From Demequina sp. B12 (GTDB lineage: Bacteria > Actinomycetota > Actinomycetes > Actinomycetales > Demequinaceae), in assembly GCF_028823635.1 (NCBI RefSeq), contig NZ_JAPEHU010000002.1, forward strand, positions 558,001 to 622,000: 64,000 nucleotides of DNA. The letters run 5' to 3'. Of the stretch, positions 34,504 through 43,374 are shown piece by piece. The position numbers and the translations under genes were made by a program. The notes under the pieces are model-generated. The model made no database searches, was not told the DNA's origin, and worked only from the letters and a program-made list of their open reading frames with translations. How positions within the stretch are numbered: position 1 is the first letter of the stretch; every line of letters begins with the position of its first letter.

Positions 34504-35225
34504 GCGACTTCCTCGTTCACCGCCTGGCGAGAACTGCGCAAACCCCACGCATGATCGTGTTCCAACACGACCTGCACCCGCCGCGGACGGGCGTCATGCT
34601 TCGTCGACACTAGGACTGTCAACGACCGTTCTCGCAGACGCCCTTGCCCGTCCCCTAATCCTCTCCATTGTGAATGCTCCACTCGAAGCGTGGCCTGGGC
34701 TTGACCCCACGGACCAGCCGCCACGATCACGACGGACCGTTCCTTTGCCCGCGCGGCGAGTCTGCGACGGTCCGCGTCAGACAACGCCACGGCACTTCCC
34801 ACTAGCACCATCTCTATGCCCTCGATGGCAGCTCCCACCGCTTGCGGGGCATGGATGCCGGGGTGTGGCACCAGCGCCACACGCGATAAGTCGATGCCTC
34901 TCCTGGCCGCCGCGAGGACACCCACCGTGGGCATTCCCATCAGGGCAGTCCACGCTCCCCGCCGTGAATTTTCCACCGCGACTTCGAGCATCAGCGCGGT
35001 GGAGCCCTCAACTCTCACCACGCTGCCGGGTCGCACTCCACTGGGCAGCAACGCGGCGATAGCGGGAGTCAAGGGCAGAGACTCCGCGATTGCAGGAGAC
35101 CGGGTTGCACCCATTCGTGCTTCTACGCTGTGAAGCGCCGCCCGGGCACGCTTCAGACGCTCGTCTCTCCTTGACGCAACAGCGCCGGTGGAGACCAAGG
35201 ACCCCAGAGCGTTCAGTTCCTTCAT
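34500..35225 (-). CDS. imuA: ImuA' mutasome protein (RecA-like)
   Basis: A 241-residue protein with a RecA-like core but no intact Walker A; the corresponding region is GVRPGSVVRVEGSTALMLEVA. VALVPHPGIHAPQAVGAAIEGIEMVLV and the C-terminal VQVVLEHDHAWGLR fit actinobacterial ImuA'. In M. tuberculosis the equivalent protein is required for DnaE2-dependent mutagenesis. ATG at 35225 is preceded by AGGAGAG and lies downstream of the LexA box; the in-frame start at 35300 would put the operator inside the gene. First gene of imuA-imuB-dnaE2. Confidence 0.88.
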   Translation of the reverse strand: MKELNALGSLVSTGAVASRRDERLKRARAALHSVEARMGATRSPAIAESLPLTPAIAALLPSGVRPGSVVRVEGSTALMLEVAVENSRRGAWTALMGMPTVGVLAAARRGIDLSRVALVPHPGIHAPQAVGAAIEGIEMVLVGSAVALSDADRRRLAARAKERSVVIVAAGPWGQAQATLRVEHSQWRGLGDGQGRLRERSLTVLVSTKHDARPRRVQVVLEHDHAWGLRSSRQAVNEEVA

Positions 35226-35262
35226 CACCACTCTCCTGCGATCACCGCGAGTCACCTCGCGT

Positions 35263-35278
35263 TCGAACATATGTTCGA
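35263..35278. promoter_or_regulatory. LexA binding site (SOS box)
   Basis: TCGAACatatGTTCGA, a perfect palindrome that matches the actinobacterial/Gram-positive SOS box (CGAAC-N4-GTTCG). It lies 38 bases upstream of the imuA ATG. It places the whole imuA-imuB-dnaE2 cassette under DNA-damage control. No other such site was found in the window. Confidence 0.92.
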
Positions 35279-35320
35279 TTATCGCAGGAGGGCCTGACAT
35301 CGTCTACATGACGGGTAGCC

Positions 35321-36115
35321 CTACTTCAACGCCCACAACGCCACCGCAGAGGCTGCGGCCACATTCAACGAGTCCACTCCCCCCGCCATCGGGATCGTCA
35401 CGACAGCATCGGCCGCCTGCACAGCACTGGAAGACAGCCCGTCTCCTTCAGCCCCCATGACAATCGCCACACGCTCATGCCTGTCAGCAGCAAAGTCATC
35501 TAAGGAAACAGCGTGATCGGCAAGGGCAAGAGCGGCAACAGTGAAACCCTCGTCCTTCAGGTCGGTCAACGCCCCTGGCCATTCCTGCACTCTGGTCCAC
35601 GGCACTTGAAACACCGTGCCCATGGAGACCTTGACCGAGCGGCGATACAACGGGTCCGCGCAGGTAGGAGCCACCACGATCGCATCAGCGCCGATTCCCG
35701 CAGCAGACCGGAAAATCGCTCCCACATTCGTGTGGTCCACGATGCCCTCCAGCACCACCACACGGCGAGCGCCCGCAACGAGATCGCGCAGCTGAGGCAG
35801 TGCTGGCCGCTCCATCGCCGCCAGCGCTCCGCGGTGCACTTGATACCCGGTGATGGTTTCCATCAACTCTTCTGACGCCACGAGCACGTCGGCCGTCGCG
35901 CCCGTGTGCGCCAACACCTCATTCACACCCGAAAGCCAGCGTTCACTCACCAAAATCGAGCGCGGTCGATGCCCTGCCCGCAACGCCCGCTCAATCACCT
36001 TGGCGCCTTCCGCCATATACAGACCTCGCTCGGGCTCAAGCCTGCGCCGTAGCGCTACATCAGTGAGCGAGCGATAGTCGTCAAGGCGAGGATCAGCAGA
36101 GTCAGCAATCAGCAC
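35321..36115 (-). CDS. SpoU/TrmH-family RNA 2'-O-ribose methyltransferase
   Basis: A 264-residue SPOUT methyltransferase. An N-terminal substrate-binding domain (about 1-90, MAEGAKVIERAL) precedes the knotted catalytic domain with motif 1 VDHTNVGAIFRSAAG, motif 2 IVMGAEGDGLS and motif 3 IPMAGGVDSLNVAAASAVAL. Acts on rRNA or tRNA; the target nucleoside cannot be told. Starts with GTG at 36115. CACAAT lies six bases upstream, a weaker version of the leaderless -10 pattern. Confidence 0.92.
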   Translation of the reverse strand: MLIADSADPRLDDYRSLTDVALRRRLEPERGLYMAEGAKVIERALRAGHRPRSILVSERWLSGVNEVLAHTGATADVLVASEELMETITGYQVHRGALAAMERPALPQLRDLVAGARRVVVLEGIVDHTNVGAIFRSAAGIGADAIVVAPTCADPLYRRSVKVSMGTVFQVPWTRVQEWPGALTDLKDEGFTVAALALADHAVSLDDFAADRHERVAIVMGAEGDGLSSSAVQAADAVVTIPMAGGVDSLNVAAASAVALWALK

Positions 36116-36121
36116 GCCTCG

Positions 36122-36127
36122 ATTGTG
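36122..36127 (-). promoter_or_regulatory. Weak -10 candidate for the SpoU methyltransferase
   Basis: CACAAT on the minus strand, six bases before the GTG start. It lacks the usual first T, so support is lower than for the other leaderless candidates. Confidence 0.3.
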
Positions 36128-36184
36128 ACAGGCCGATGCGAGGAGGACCGAAAGCCCCGGTCACCCCGCCCGCGGCAAAAAGAA

Positions 36185-36220
36185 AGGGAGGCGGCAGAAA
36201 CGAGGATCTGCCGCCTCCCT
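36185..36220 (-). terminator. Intrinsic terminator of the nfeD-SPFH operon
   Basis: A perfect 14-base stem (36185-36198 with 36207-36220, AGGGAGGCGGCAGA) with an eight-base loop. On the minus strand it is followed by TTCTTTTTGCC, a good U-tract. It lies 20 bases after the SPFH stop codon. Confidence 0.88.
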
Positions 36221-36240
36221 ATGAGGCTACGAAAAGCGGT

Positions 36241-37314
36241 CTACTGACCCTTCTCCGCATCCGGGTTAAACGGACGTCCCGAACGCGTGCCTGCATCTGT
36301 GGCGTCCGAGGTCGCGTCCTGCACCTCTTGCTTTGCCTGGCGCAAGGCCTCAGCCGGGTCTGCCAATGCCGATGTGATCCGCGTGGAACGGTTCGCGCCG
36401 CGTTCAGGGTTCTTGGTCAGAGGCTCCAACTCTTCCTCTTGACCGAAGGCCGCGGAGATCGACTTCAGCGCGCCAGTGAACTCGGTTGGGACGAACCACA
36501 CCTTGTTCGACTCTGTCTTCGCGATCTCGGGCAGAACCTGGAGGTACTGGTAGGCCAGCAACTTCGAGTCGGCATCGCCCTCGTGGATGGCATCGAAGAC
36601 CTGAAGAATGGCGCGAGCCTCTCCCTCAGCCTTAAGGATCGCCGACTGCGCTTCACCTTCAGCCTTGAGAATGGCGGACTGCTTCTCACCCTCAGCCGTC
36701 AAGATCTGCGACTGCTTCACACCTTCAGCAGTAAGGATCGCGGCACGGCGGTCACGCTCGGCACGCATCTGCTTTTCCATCGAGTCCTTGACAGACAAGG
36801 GCGGGTCAATGGCTTTGAGCTCAACACGGCCCACACGGATGCCCCACTTGCCCGTGGCCTCGTCCAGCACGGTACGCAACTGACCGTTGATCTGATCACG
36901 GCTGGTCAGGGTTTGCTCAAGGTCCATCGTTCCGATGACGTTACGGATGGTGGTCACCGTCAACTGCTGCATACCCACGATGTAGTTGGCGATCTCATAG
37001 ACCGCTGCCTTGGCATCCGTCACCTGGAAGTAGATGACCGTATCAATCTCTACGTTCAGGTTGTCTGACGTGATGACGCTCTGAGGCGGGAATGACACCA
37101 CCTGCTCGCGCATGTCAACGGACTGACGCACACGATCAATGAACGGCACCAGGAGGTGCATGCCGGCTTCCATCGTGCGGTTATAGCGACCAAGACGCTC
37201 GACTACTCGAGCCTCCGTCTGCGGCACAATTTGAATAGCCTTGGCCAACGCAACGATCACAAAGATCGCAAAAGCGACGGCAAGGACAATGATGACTATC
37301 TGAACTGGAGTCAT
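36241..37314 (-). CDS. SPFH/Band 7 (stomatin-like) membrane protein
   Basis: A 357-residue protein with one N-terminal membrane segment (about 4-26) followed by an SPFH domain (VPQTEARVVERLGRY, MEAGMHLLVPFIDRV, IRNVIGTMDLEQTLTSRDQIN). A helical region with four tandem 11-residue repeats of ILxAEGExQSA type occupies about 193-235. The C-terminal tail is polar. Such proteins form large oligomeric rings in the membrane and are often encoded with NfeD, as here (3 bases after the nfeD stop). Roles in membrane organisation or protease control are proposed for the family. Confidence 0.92.
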   Translation of the reverse strand: MTPVQIVIIVLAVAFAIFVIVALAKAIQIVPQTEARVVERLGRYNRTMEAGMHLLVPFIDRVRQSVDMREQVVSFPPQSVITSDNLNVEIDTVIYFQVTDAKAAVYEIANYIVGMQQLTVTTIRNVIGTMDLEQTLTSRDQINGQLRTVLDEATGKWGIRVGRVELKAIDPPLSVKDSMEKQMRAERDRRAAILTAEGVKQSQILTAEGEKQSAILKAEGEAQSAILKAEGEARAILQVFDAIHEGDADSKLLAYQYLQVLPEIAKTESNKVWFVPTEFTGALKSISAAFGQEEELEPLTKNPERGANRSTRITSALADPAEALRQAKQEVQDATSDATDAGTRSGRPFNPDAEKGQ

Positions 37315-37317
37315 GGC

Positions 37318-37758
37318 CTAATCCCCCTTACTTTCTGGCGCCACAATCGCTGTGGCGCCCTTGATATCGATGACAGTGACGTCCTGTCCTTCATCGATCG
37401 GCTCCGCATCATCGCGGGTTCGTGCCGACCAGACTTCTCCGCCGAGCTTGATCCGACCGGAGTTCTCCGAAACCCGATCGAGAGTTCGCGCTTCCGTGCC
37501 GACCAAAGCAGCGGAGTTTGTCTCCACTAGTTCACTGCGAGCACGAATGGACTTCAGAAGCCACGGCCGCAAGGTGAACAGCATCAGTCCCGCCACGAGG
37601 CAAGCAATCACCATGCTCAACCAGAACGGGGCTCCCAACAGGGCGGCGGCACCTCCGGCAAGCGCACCCGCGGCAAGCATGGCGAACACTAGATCCAGAG
37701 TGAAGATCTCAACGATGCCCAGCACTATCGCTGCGACAAACCACCACAGTGAATCCAT
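37318..37758 (-). CDS. NfeD-like membrane protein
   Basis: A 146-residue protein with three hydrophobic segments (WWFVAAIVLGIVEIFTLDL; MLAAGALAGGAAALLGA; SMVIACLVAGLMLFTL) and a C-terminal OB-fold domain (LVGTEARTLDRVSENSGRIKLGGEVWSAR; DVTVIDIKGATAIV). This is the short, protease-less NfeD type that pairs with SPFH proteins. ATG at 37758 has AGGAGGT seven bases upstream; GTG at 37767 would be too close to it. The 153 bases upstream hold no recognised gene. Confidence 0.9.
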   Translation of the reverse strand: MDSLWWFVAAIVLGIVEIFTLDLVFAMLAAGALAGGAAALLGAPFWLSMVIACLVAGLMLFTLRPWLLKSIRARSELVETNSAALVGTEARTLDRVSENSGRIKLGGEVWSARTRDDAEPIDEGQDVTVIDIKGATAIVAPESKGD

Positions 37759-37911
37759 GGTTACCACCTCCTATGGGAAACCTAGCAGGCACTGCGCATG
37801 CGAAGCATCGGCCTGAGGGATGAGCCTGCGCGACCCCAAGGATGACTGCCTCCACCACCAGCCCCAGGCCCTCCGTGAGCCCCGGGGCGCGCCGTCAGGA
37901 GGAACGCGAGA

Positions 37912-38694
37912 CTACGCCTTGCGGGCAGTCCACCTGCCTTGATGTGCATGCAACGCCACCGGCATTCCATACGCCTCAGATAGCGACGCCGACGTAATCG
38001 TGGAATGAAGCGGACCTGCGGCGACCACGCGCCCCTCACGCAACAACAGTGCGTGAGTAAAGTCCAACGGGATCTCTTCTACGTGGTGCGTCACCATCAC
38101 CATGGCGGGCGAGCGACGGTCACCTGCAAGTTCGGATAGTGCCGCCAGCAGTTCCTCACGTCCCCCTAGGTCCAAACCTGCGGCAGGCTCATCAAGAATC
38201 AAGAGTTCAGGGTCCGTCATCAGCGCACGTGCAATCTGCACTCGTTTACGTTCACCCTCGGAAAGCGTCCAGAACGGCCGCTCAGCAAAGTCCAACATGC
38301 CAAACGCCGCAAGGAGGTCCTCAGCACGGCTCTCGTCGAGTCGCTCGTACTCTTCGCGCCACCGACCCGTCACGCCATAGGCAGCCGTCATGACGACGTC
38401 ACGGACCGTCTCATCGTCTGGGATCCGGTCGGCCAGCGCCGCGGACGTCAAACCGACGCGCGTGCGGAGATCCTGTGTGTCAGTGCGGCCCAGCACCTCA
38501 CCAAGGATCTGTACTTCTCCCTCGGATGGGTGCATGCGCGCCGAGGCCAAGTTAGTGAGTGTCGTCTTGCCTGCACCGTTGGGGCCAAGGACTACCCAAC
38601 GCTGCTGAGAGTCTACAGTCCAGTCGATATCGCGCAGGATCGGATTGTCGTCGCGACGCAACTGAACGCCGGAGAACTTCAGCACCTCGGTCAT
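37912..38694 (-). CDS. ABC transporter ATP-binding protein
   Basis: A 260-residue stand-alone ATPase. Walker A GPNGAGKTT, Q-loop region (VGLTSAALADRIP), signature LSEGERKR instead of LSGGQ, Walker B LLILDEPAAGLD and the H-loop VTHHVEEIP are visible. The family resembles YlmA/PhnC-type orphan ATPases that are found without a permease gene, and none is adjacent here. Whether it is a transporter subunit is uncertain. TAGGCT lies eight bases before the ATG. Confidence 0.88.
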   Translation of the reverse strand: MTEVLKFSGVQLRRDDNPILRDIDWTVDSQQRWVVLGPNGAGKTTLTNLASARMHPSEGEVQILGEVLGRTDTQDLRTRVGLTSAALADRIPDDETVRDVVMTAAYGVTGRWREEYERLDESRAEDLLAAFGMLDFAERPFWTLSEGERKRVQIARALMTDPELLILDEPAAGLDLGGREELLAALSELAGDRRSPAMVMVTHHVEEIPLDFTHALLLREGRVVAAGPLHSTITSASLSEAYGMPVALHAHQGRWTARKA

Positions 38695-38702
38695 GGTGGC
38701 TC

Positions 38703-38708
38703 AGCCTA
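38703..38708 (-). promoter_or_regulatory. -10 element for leaderless ABC ATPase transcript
   Basis: TAGGCT on the minus strand with an eight-base spacer to the ATG at 38694. It lies two bases beyond the glgA coding region's lower end, partly in the 11-base gap and glgA's last codons. Confidence 0.4.
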
Positions 38709-39908
38709 TCCGAGAATTTCCTGATAAAGGCGTTCCGTACGTTCACCAATCGTGTGCCACGAGAAATGCTCGGCTGCGCGAGCACGTCCCGCCTGACCCC
38801 ACCGGCGTGCGCGGTCAAGGTCGGAGACCATGTCGGTCAAGGCCGCTGCAAGATCACGGACAAAAGCATCCGGATCTGTCGGCGTGCCGGTACCGTCCTT
38901 CACCTGGTCGATGGGCACCAGGATCCCGGTCTCTCCATCCACGACCACCTCGGGAATGCCACCGGTCGCGGTAGCCACCACAGGCAGGCCCACCGCCATC
39001 GCCTCGAGGTTCACAATGCCCAAAGGCTCGTAAACGCTGGGACACACAAAAGCAGTACACGCATCCAACACCGCTACGAGTTCTGGACGGGGAAGATGCT
39101 TGTCGATCCAGACCACGCCGTCACGCTTGGTCTGCAAGTGCTCGACCAAACCGCTCACTTCTGCCGCGATCTCCTTGGTGTCGGGCGCACCTGCGCACAG
39201 GATGATCTGCACGTCGGCGGGCAGCTCTTCCACCGCGCGCAGGAAGTAGGGCAAGCCCTTTTGGCGGGTAATACGGCCCACGAAAACAATCGCAGGTCGT
39301 GCAGGATCAATCCCCCACTGCTCCACCACCGCGTTGGCGGCGGCCCGCTCCTGCTCCGTTGACGGTGCCGCCCACGCATCCACGTCAATCCCGTTGTGAA
39401 TCACATGGACCTTGGCCGGGTCCACATCCGGGTACGAGCGCAGCACGTCCTCACGCATGCCACCTGACACCGCAATGATTGCATCGGCTGCTTCGTAGGC
39501 GGTTTTCTCGATCCACGAGGACACGCGATAGCCACCACCGAGTTGCTCCGCCTTCCACGGCCGCATGGGCTCCAGCGAATGCGCACTGATGACGTGCGGA
39601 ATCCCGTGCAGCGTCGCCGCAAGATGTCCTGCCATGTTGGCGTACCACGTGTGCGAGTGCACCAGGTCGGCACCTTCGCAGTCACGAGCCATAGGCAAGT
39701 TGTGCGCGAGTACATCAAGCGACGCGTCCCCGACACCGCCGCCAAGCGCGTCGTAGCCCGTCACGCCCGTTTCATCGCGCGGACCATCGAAGGCACGGAC
39801 CACTACATCCATGTGTTCTCGTAGCACCGCGGCCAGTTCCGTCACATGGACGCCAGCGCCTCCGTAGATGTGCGGCGGGTATTCACGGGTGAGGATGTCA
39901 GCTCGCAT
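38706..39908 (-). CDS. glgA: Glycogen synthase, GT4 type (GlgA/GlgM)
   Basis: A 400-residue GT-B glycosyltransferase of the actinobacterial type. [21 protein letters not shown] is the N-terminal glycine loop; [26 protein letters not shown] and [22 protein letters not shown] (with the nucleotide-sugar Glu) are present. It uses ADP-glucose. Mycobacterial members (GlgM) form maltose-1-phosphate rather than extending glycogen, so the exact product is open. ATG at 39908 follows TAGCGT by seven bases; the frame is open much further upstream but would overlap the divergent glgC. Confidence 0.93.
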   Translation of the reverse strand: MRADILTREYPPHIYGGAGVHVTELAAVLREHMDVVVRAFDGPRDETGVTGYDALGGGVGDASLDVLAHNLPMARDCEGADLVHSHTWYANMAGHLAATLHGIPHVISAHSLEPMRPWKAEQLGGGYRVSSWIEKTAYEAADAIIAVSGGMREDVLRSYPDVDPAKVHVIHNGIDVDAWAAPSTEQERAAANAVVEQWGIDPARPAIVFVGRITRQKGLPYFLRAVEELPADVQIILCAGAPDTKEIAAEVSGLVEHLQTKRDGVVWIDKHLPRPELVAVLDACTAFVCPSVYEPLGIVNLEAMAVGLPVVATATGGIPEVVVDGETGILVPIDQVKDGTGTPTDPDAFVRDLAAALTDMVSDLDRARRWGQAGRARAAEHFSWHTIGERTERLYQEILG

Positions 39909-39980
39909 ATGACACACGCTATCGCCCCAGGGTTGGTGTCGTGCATTCCATCCGCCGCATGTGGCCACTATGGTGAGAAT
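39909..39980. promoter_or_regulatory. Divergent leaderless promoters (glgA / glgC)
   Basis: A 72-base spacer. TAGCGT on the minus strand (39916-39921) lies seven bases from the glgA ATG; TATGGT on the plus strand (39969-39974) lies six bases from the glgC ATG. Co-regulation of the two glycogen genes from this spacer is likely. Confidence 0.5.
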
Positions 39981-41222
39981 ATGCCCGCTCCGAAAGTACT
40001 CGCCATCGTCCTTGCCGGAGGTGAGGGCAAGCGCCTGATGCCCCTCACCGCGTCTCGCGCCAAGCCCGCTGTGCCGTTCGGCGGCACCTATCGGCTCGTC
40101 GACTTCGCGTTGTCGAACTTGGTCAACTCGCACTATCTGCACGTCGTTGTGCTCACTCAGTACAAGTCTCACTCGATGGACCGCCACATCGCCCGTACGT
40201 GGCGCATGTCCCCACTGCTCGGCAACTATGTTGCGCCTGTGCCTGCTCAGCAACGTCGCGGCAAGCACTGGTACCTCGGCAGCGCCGACGCGATTTACCA
40301 GACCGTCAACATCATTGAGGACGAAGAACCTGACTATGTGGTGATCGTGGGAGCAGACCACGTGTACCGCATGGACTTCTCCCAGATGGTCGACGCCCAC
40401 ATTCGCACTGGCGCGGACTTCTCTGTCGCCGGAATCCGCCAGCCCATCGAACTCGCGGACCAGTTCGGGATCATCGATGTCGACAAGGAACGTCCGGGCT
40501 TCATCAAGGCGTTCCTCGAAAAGCCCTCTGAAGTCGAGGGTCTACCCGACAGCCCCGACGAGGTTCTGGTCAGCATGGGCAACTACGTCGCCTCTGTTGA
40601 ACCGTTCCTCGAAGCGCTGAAGGCGGACGCCGAATCCGCAACGTCCAAGCACGATATGGGTGGTGACATCGTTCCCCACTTCGTCGACAAGGGCACCTGC
40701 GGTTTCTACGACTTCCTCGACAACGATGTCCCCGGTTCCGCTGACCGCGACCGCGACTACTGGCGCGACGTCGGTACCCTCGACAGCTACTACGACGCCC
40801 ACATGGACCTCATCGCGGTTGAACCTATCTTCAATGTGTACAACCGCGAGTGGCCCTTACATCAAGGGCTCATCACGGAACCGCCGGCGAAGTTCATTCA
40901 CTCGGAAGAAGGTCGACTTGGTCACGCAGCGGACTCGATCGTCTCGCCTGGCGTCATTGTCTCCGGTGCGACGGTGACAGGATCGGTGCTTTCCCCTGGC
41001 GTCCGTCTGCACTCGTGGTCGACGGTGTCGGACTCCGTCTTGTTGGACGACGTTGTCGTGAACCGCCACGCCCAAGTCCACCGCGCGATTCTCGACAAGA
41101 ACGTAGTGATCGAGGAAGGCGCCCGCGTTGGCATCGACCGTCAGTCCGACCTGGAGCGTGGCTTCACCGTGACTGAGTCCGGCATTACCGTCGTTCCCAA
41201 GGGCACGGTGGTGACCGGATGA
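39981..41222 (+). CDS. glgC: Glucose-1-phosphate adenylyltransferase
   Basis: Makes ADP-glucose from glucose 1-phosphate and ATP, the substrate of the divergent glgA. The 413 residues show the nucleotidyltransferase signature [40 protein letters not shown] and FLEKPSE, followed by a C-terminal left-handed beta-helix (hexapeptide-like repeats from about residue 310). ATG at 39981 is chosen over 39846 because TATGGT is six bases upstream; GGTGAGA could also act as a weak ribosome site. The stop overlaps the serB start (ATGA). Confidence 0.95.
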   Translation: MPAPKVLAIVLAGGEGKRLMPLTASRAKPAVPFGGTYRLVDFALSNLVNSHYLHVVVLTQYKSHSMDRHIARTWRMSPLLGNYVAPVPAQQRRGKHWYLGSADAIYQTVNIIEDEEPDYVVIVGADHVYRMDFSQMVDAHIRTGADFSVAGIRQPIELADQFGIIDVDKERPGFIKAFLEKPSEVEGLPDSPDEVLVSMGNYVASVEPFLEALKADAESATSKHDMGGDIVPHFVDKGTCGFYDFLDNDVPGSADRDRDYWRDVGTLDSYYDAHMDLIAVEPIFNVYNREWPLHQGLITEPPAKFIHSEEGRLGHAADSIVSPGVIVSGATVTGSVLSPGVRLHSWSTVSDSVLLDDVVVNRHAQVHRAILDKNVVIEEGARVGIDRQSDLERGFTVTESGITVVPKGTVVTG

Positions 41223-41881
41223 CGCGACGTCTGATCGTTCTGGACGTCGATTCCACGCTGATCACCTCCGAAGTCATCGAGATGATCGCCGCGCGAGCGG
41301 GGACGGAAGCCGAGGTTGCCGCCGTCACTGAGGCAGCCATGCGAGGTGAGATCGACTTTGGTGAATCACTGACTCAACGTGTCGCTACCCTCGCGGGAGT
41401 GCCGGAGTCCGTGTTCGAGGACGTGCTCGCTGAGGTGGAGTTCACCCCCGGCGCAGAAACACTCATCTCTACCCTGCAGCAACGCGGGTGGACTGCGGCA
41501 CTGGTATCCGGCGGGTTTGAGGAGATCGTGGCGCCGCTGGCCGCCCGGCTGGGAATCACGCATTTCCGGGCTAACGGGCTTGAAGTCCGCGACGGTGTGC
41601 TCACCGGACGGACCCGGGGACCGATCATTGACCGAGCTGCGAAAGCCGTAGCGCTACGTGAGTACGCAGCGGAACTTGGAATCGCGCCGGCCGATGCGGT
41701 GGCGGTGGGAGACGGGGCCAATGACCTTGACATGATGGGGGCGGCGGGGCTTGGCATCGCATTCAATGCGAAGCCTGTCGTCCAGGAACAGGCGGATGTT
41801 GCGCTCAATGAGCCCCGTCTTGACGCGGCACTTGCCATCATCGATGCGGCACCTGCGCACATAACGGCAAACCTGAAGTAG
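41219..41881 (+). CDS. serB: Phosphoserine phosphatase
   Basis: HAD-family enzyme that completes serine synthesis by dephosphorylating phosphoserine. The 220 residues have DVDST (nucleophile Asp9, acid/base Asp11), VSGGF (Ser97), Lys142 and [10 protein letters not shown] (Asp165, Asp169). No N-terminal ACT domain is present, unlike the longer mycobacterial SerB2. The ATG overlaps the glgC stop, an unusual coupling of glycogen and serine genes. A strong hairpin follows. Confidence 0.93.
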   Translation: MTRRLIVLDVDSTLITSEVIEMIAARAGTEAEVAAVTEAAMRGEIDFGESLTQRVATLAGVPESVFEDVLAEVEFTPGAETLISTLQQRGWTAALVSGGFEEIVAPLAARLGITHFRANGLEVRDGVLTGRTRGPIIDRAAKAVALREYAAELGIAPADAVAVGDGANDLDMMGAAGLGIAFNAKPVVQEQADVALNEPRLDAALAIIDAAPAHITANLK

Positions 41882-41891
41882 CGCGTCAACG

Positions 41892-41939
41892 ACGTATGAA
41901 GGGGCCCACAGTCGTGTGACTGTGGGCCCCTTCATACGT
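41892..41939. terminator. Bidirectional terminator between serB and sixA
   Basis: A perfect 22-base inverted repeat (41892-41913 with 41918-41939) with loop GTGT. It lies between convergent genes, 11 bases after serB and 23 bases from the sixA stop. The stem contains GAAGGGGCCC/GGGCCCCTTC, similar to other hairpins in the window. Confidence 0.88.
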
Positions 41940-41961
41940 TCACGCTGGGTGCGGTGAAGTC

Positions 41962-42468
41962 TTACTCGACGTCGCGACCGGAGATGATCTGCGACAAGAC
42001 CGCCGTGCGTGAACCGAGTTCTGCCCACGTGCCCTCGAAGGTCAGGACCGCAGCGGTGGCTGTCCGCAATCCGTGAGCGACAAACTTCAGCGAATCCGTG
42101 TCAGACCCGCCGGCGGCGAGGTAGGCCGCCGCTGCCGACCAGGTGGGTTCGTGCCCGACGGCGATGACGGTGTCCTCGTCGCCGATCTCGTTCAGTACCT
42201 CGAGCAGCCCTTCGACGTGAGTCTCGTAGAGGTCGTCGACGGTACGCACTTCGCAGTCACCAAGCGAACCTGCCATCAGGTTCCATGTCTGCTGCGTGCG
42301 GTTCGAGGGCGACACCAGAGCAAGCGAGGGCTTCAGACCGGCTGCCGCAATCTCTGTGCCGAGCTTCTGCGATGCCTTCCGGCCAATGATCGCCAATGGG
42401 CGGTCCATGTCCGGTAGCCCGGCAGGGCGTTCTGCTTTGGCGTGTCGAGCAAGAATCAACGTTGGCAT
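41962..42468 (-). CDS. SixA-like phosphohistidine phosphatase
   Basis: A 168-residue histidine phosphatase. It opens with LILARHAKAE (catalytic His in RHG-type motif), has SPSNRTQQT, and ends the core with VIAVGHEPTWS, the second His. This is the compact SixA architecture. Target proteins are unknown. ATG at 42468 begins one base after the fabI stop (TGACATG), so translation is probably coupled. Confidence 0.9.
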   Translation of the reverse strand: MPTLILARHAKAERPAGLPDMDRPLAIIGRKASQKLGTEIAAAGLKPSLALVSPSNRTQQTWNLMAGSLGDCEVRTVDDLYETHVEGLLEVLNEIGDEDTVIAVGHEPTWSAAAAYLAAGGSDTDSLKFVAHGLRTATAAVLTFEGTWAELGSRTAVLSQIISGRDVE

Positions 42469-42469
42469 G

Positions 42470-43237
42470 TCACTGTCCCATCGCGTGCACGCCACCATCG
42501 ACGTGCACCATTTCTCCGGTGGTGGCCGGGAACCAGTCGCTGAGGAGCGCGGTCACGGCCTTGGCGGTTGGTTCGGTTGCTGACGAGTCCCAGCCCAGCG
42601 GCGCACGCTCGGACCAGGTTCCTTCCATCTGCTCGAACCCGGGAATGTTCTTTGCTGCAGTGGTCTTGATGGGGCCTGCGGACACCATGTTGCAACGGAT
42701 GCCCTGAGCGCCCAGGTCACGAGCCAGGTAGCGGCTGGTGGACTCGAGGGCGGCCTTCGCCACACCCATCCAGTCGTAGACGGGCCACGCCACGGTGGCG
42801 TCGAACGTGAGTCCGACGATCGAGCCGCCGTTCGGCATCAAGGGCTGTGCGGCTTCCGCAAGGGCTTTCAGCGAGTAGGCAGAGATGTGCATGGCTGTGG
42901 AGACGTCGTCCCACTGCCCGCTCATGAAGTTGCCGCCCATGACGGTCTGCGGAGCAAAGCCGATCGAGTGCACAACGCCGTCAAGGTGGGGCACGTGTTC
43001 ACGGACGGCATCTGCCAGGCCCGTCAACTGTTCGGGGTCGGTCACGTCGAGCGGCACGACCTGCGCTTCTACCGGCAGGCGGCGACCCATGGCCTGAGTG
43101 ATCTTCAGCGTGCGGCCCACACCGGTGAGCACCACGGTTGCACCCTGTTCTTGGCACAGGCGTGCCACGTCAAAAGCGATCGAGCCTTCCGTGAGGACGC
43201 CGGTGACGAGGATGTTCTTACCTTCAAGGATTCCCAT
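42470..43237 (-). CDS. fabI: Enoyl-[acyl-carrier-protein] reductase (InhA type)
   Basis: NADH-dependent reductase of the last step of each fatty-acid elongation cycle. The 255 residues follow InhA: LVTGVLTEGSIAFDVA, HSIGFAP, and the catalytic Tyr154-x6-Lys161 in PVYDWMGVAKAAL; AGPIKTTAAKNIPGF is also typical. Isoniazid and triclosan act on homologues. AGGAGGAAACGAATAC precedes the ATG. The usual partner fabG is 1.5 kb away on the same strand but separated by a permease gene. Confidence 0.95.
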   Translation of the reverse strand: MGILEGKNILVTGVLTEGSIAFDVARLCQEQGATVVLTGVGRTLKITQAMGRRLPVEAQVVPLDVTDPEQLTGLADAVREHVPHLDGVVHSIGFAPQTVMGGNFMSGQWDDVSTAMHISAYSLKALAEAAQPLMPNGGSIVGLTFDATVAWPVYDWMGVAKAALESTSRYLARDLGAQGIRCNMVSAGPIKTTAAKNIPGFEQMEGTWSERAPLGWDSSATEPTAKAVTALLSDWFPATTGEMVHVDGGVHAMGQ

Positions 43238-43374
43238 GTATTCGTTTCCTCCTGACGGGAAGCCTAGCGGTCCTCGCTACCGCTTGCGGCACGCCGGGAC
43301 GCGTGTATGGCGCGATGCAGATAGATTGTGCGCAATCCCCACGCAGACACTGCTGGACCATCCAAGGAGAAACG

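Noticed and set aside
43238-43374. Riboswitch upstream of the nucleobase permease
   Set aside because: No conserved purine or other riboswitch core could be recognised in the 137-base region.
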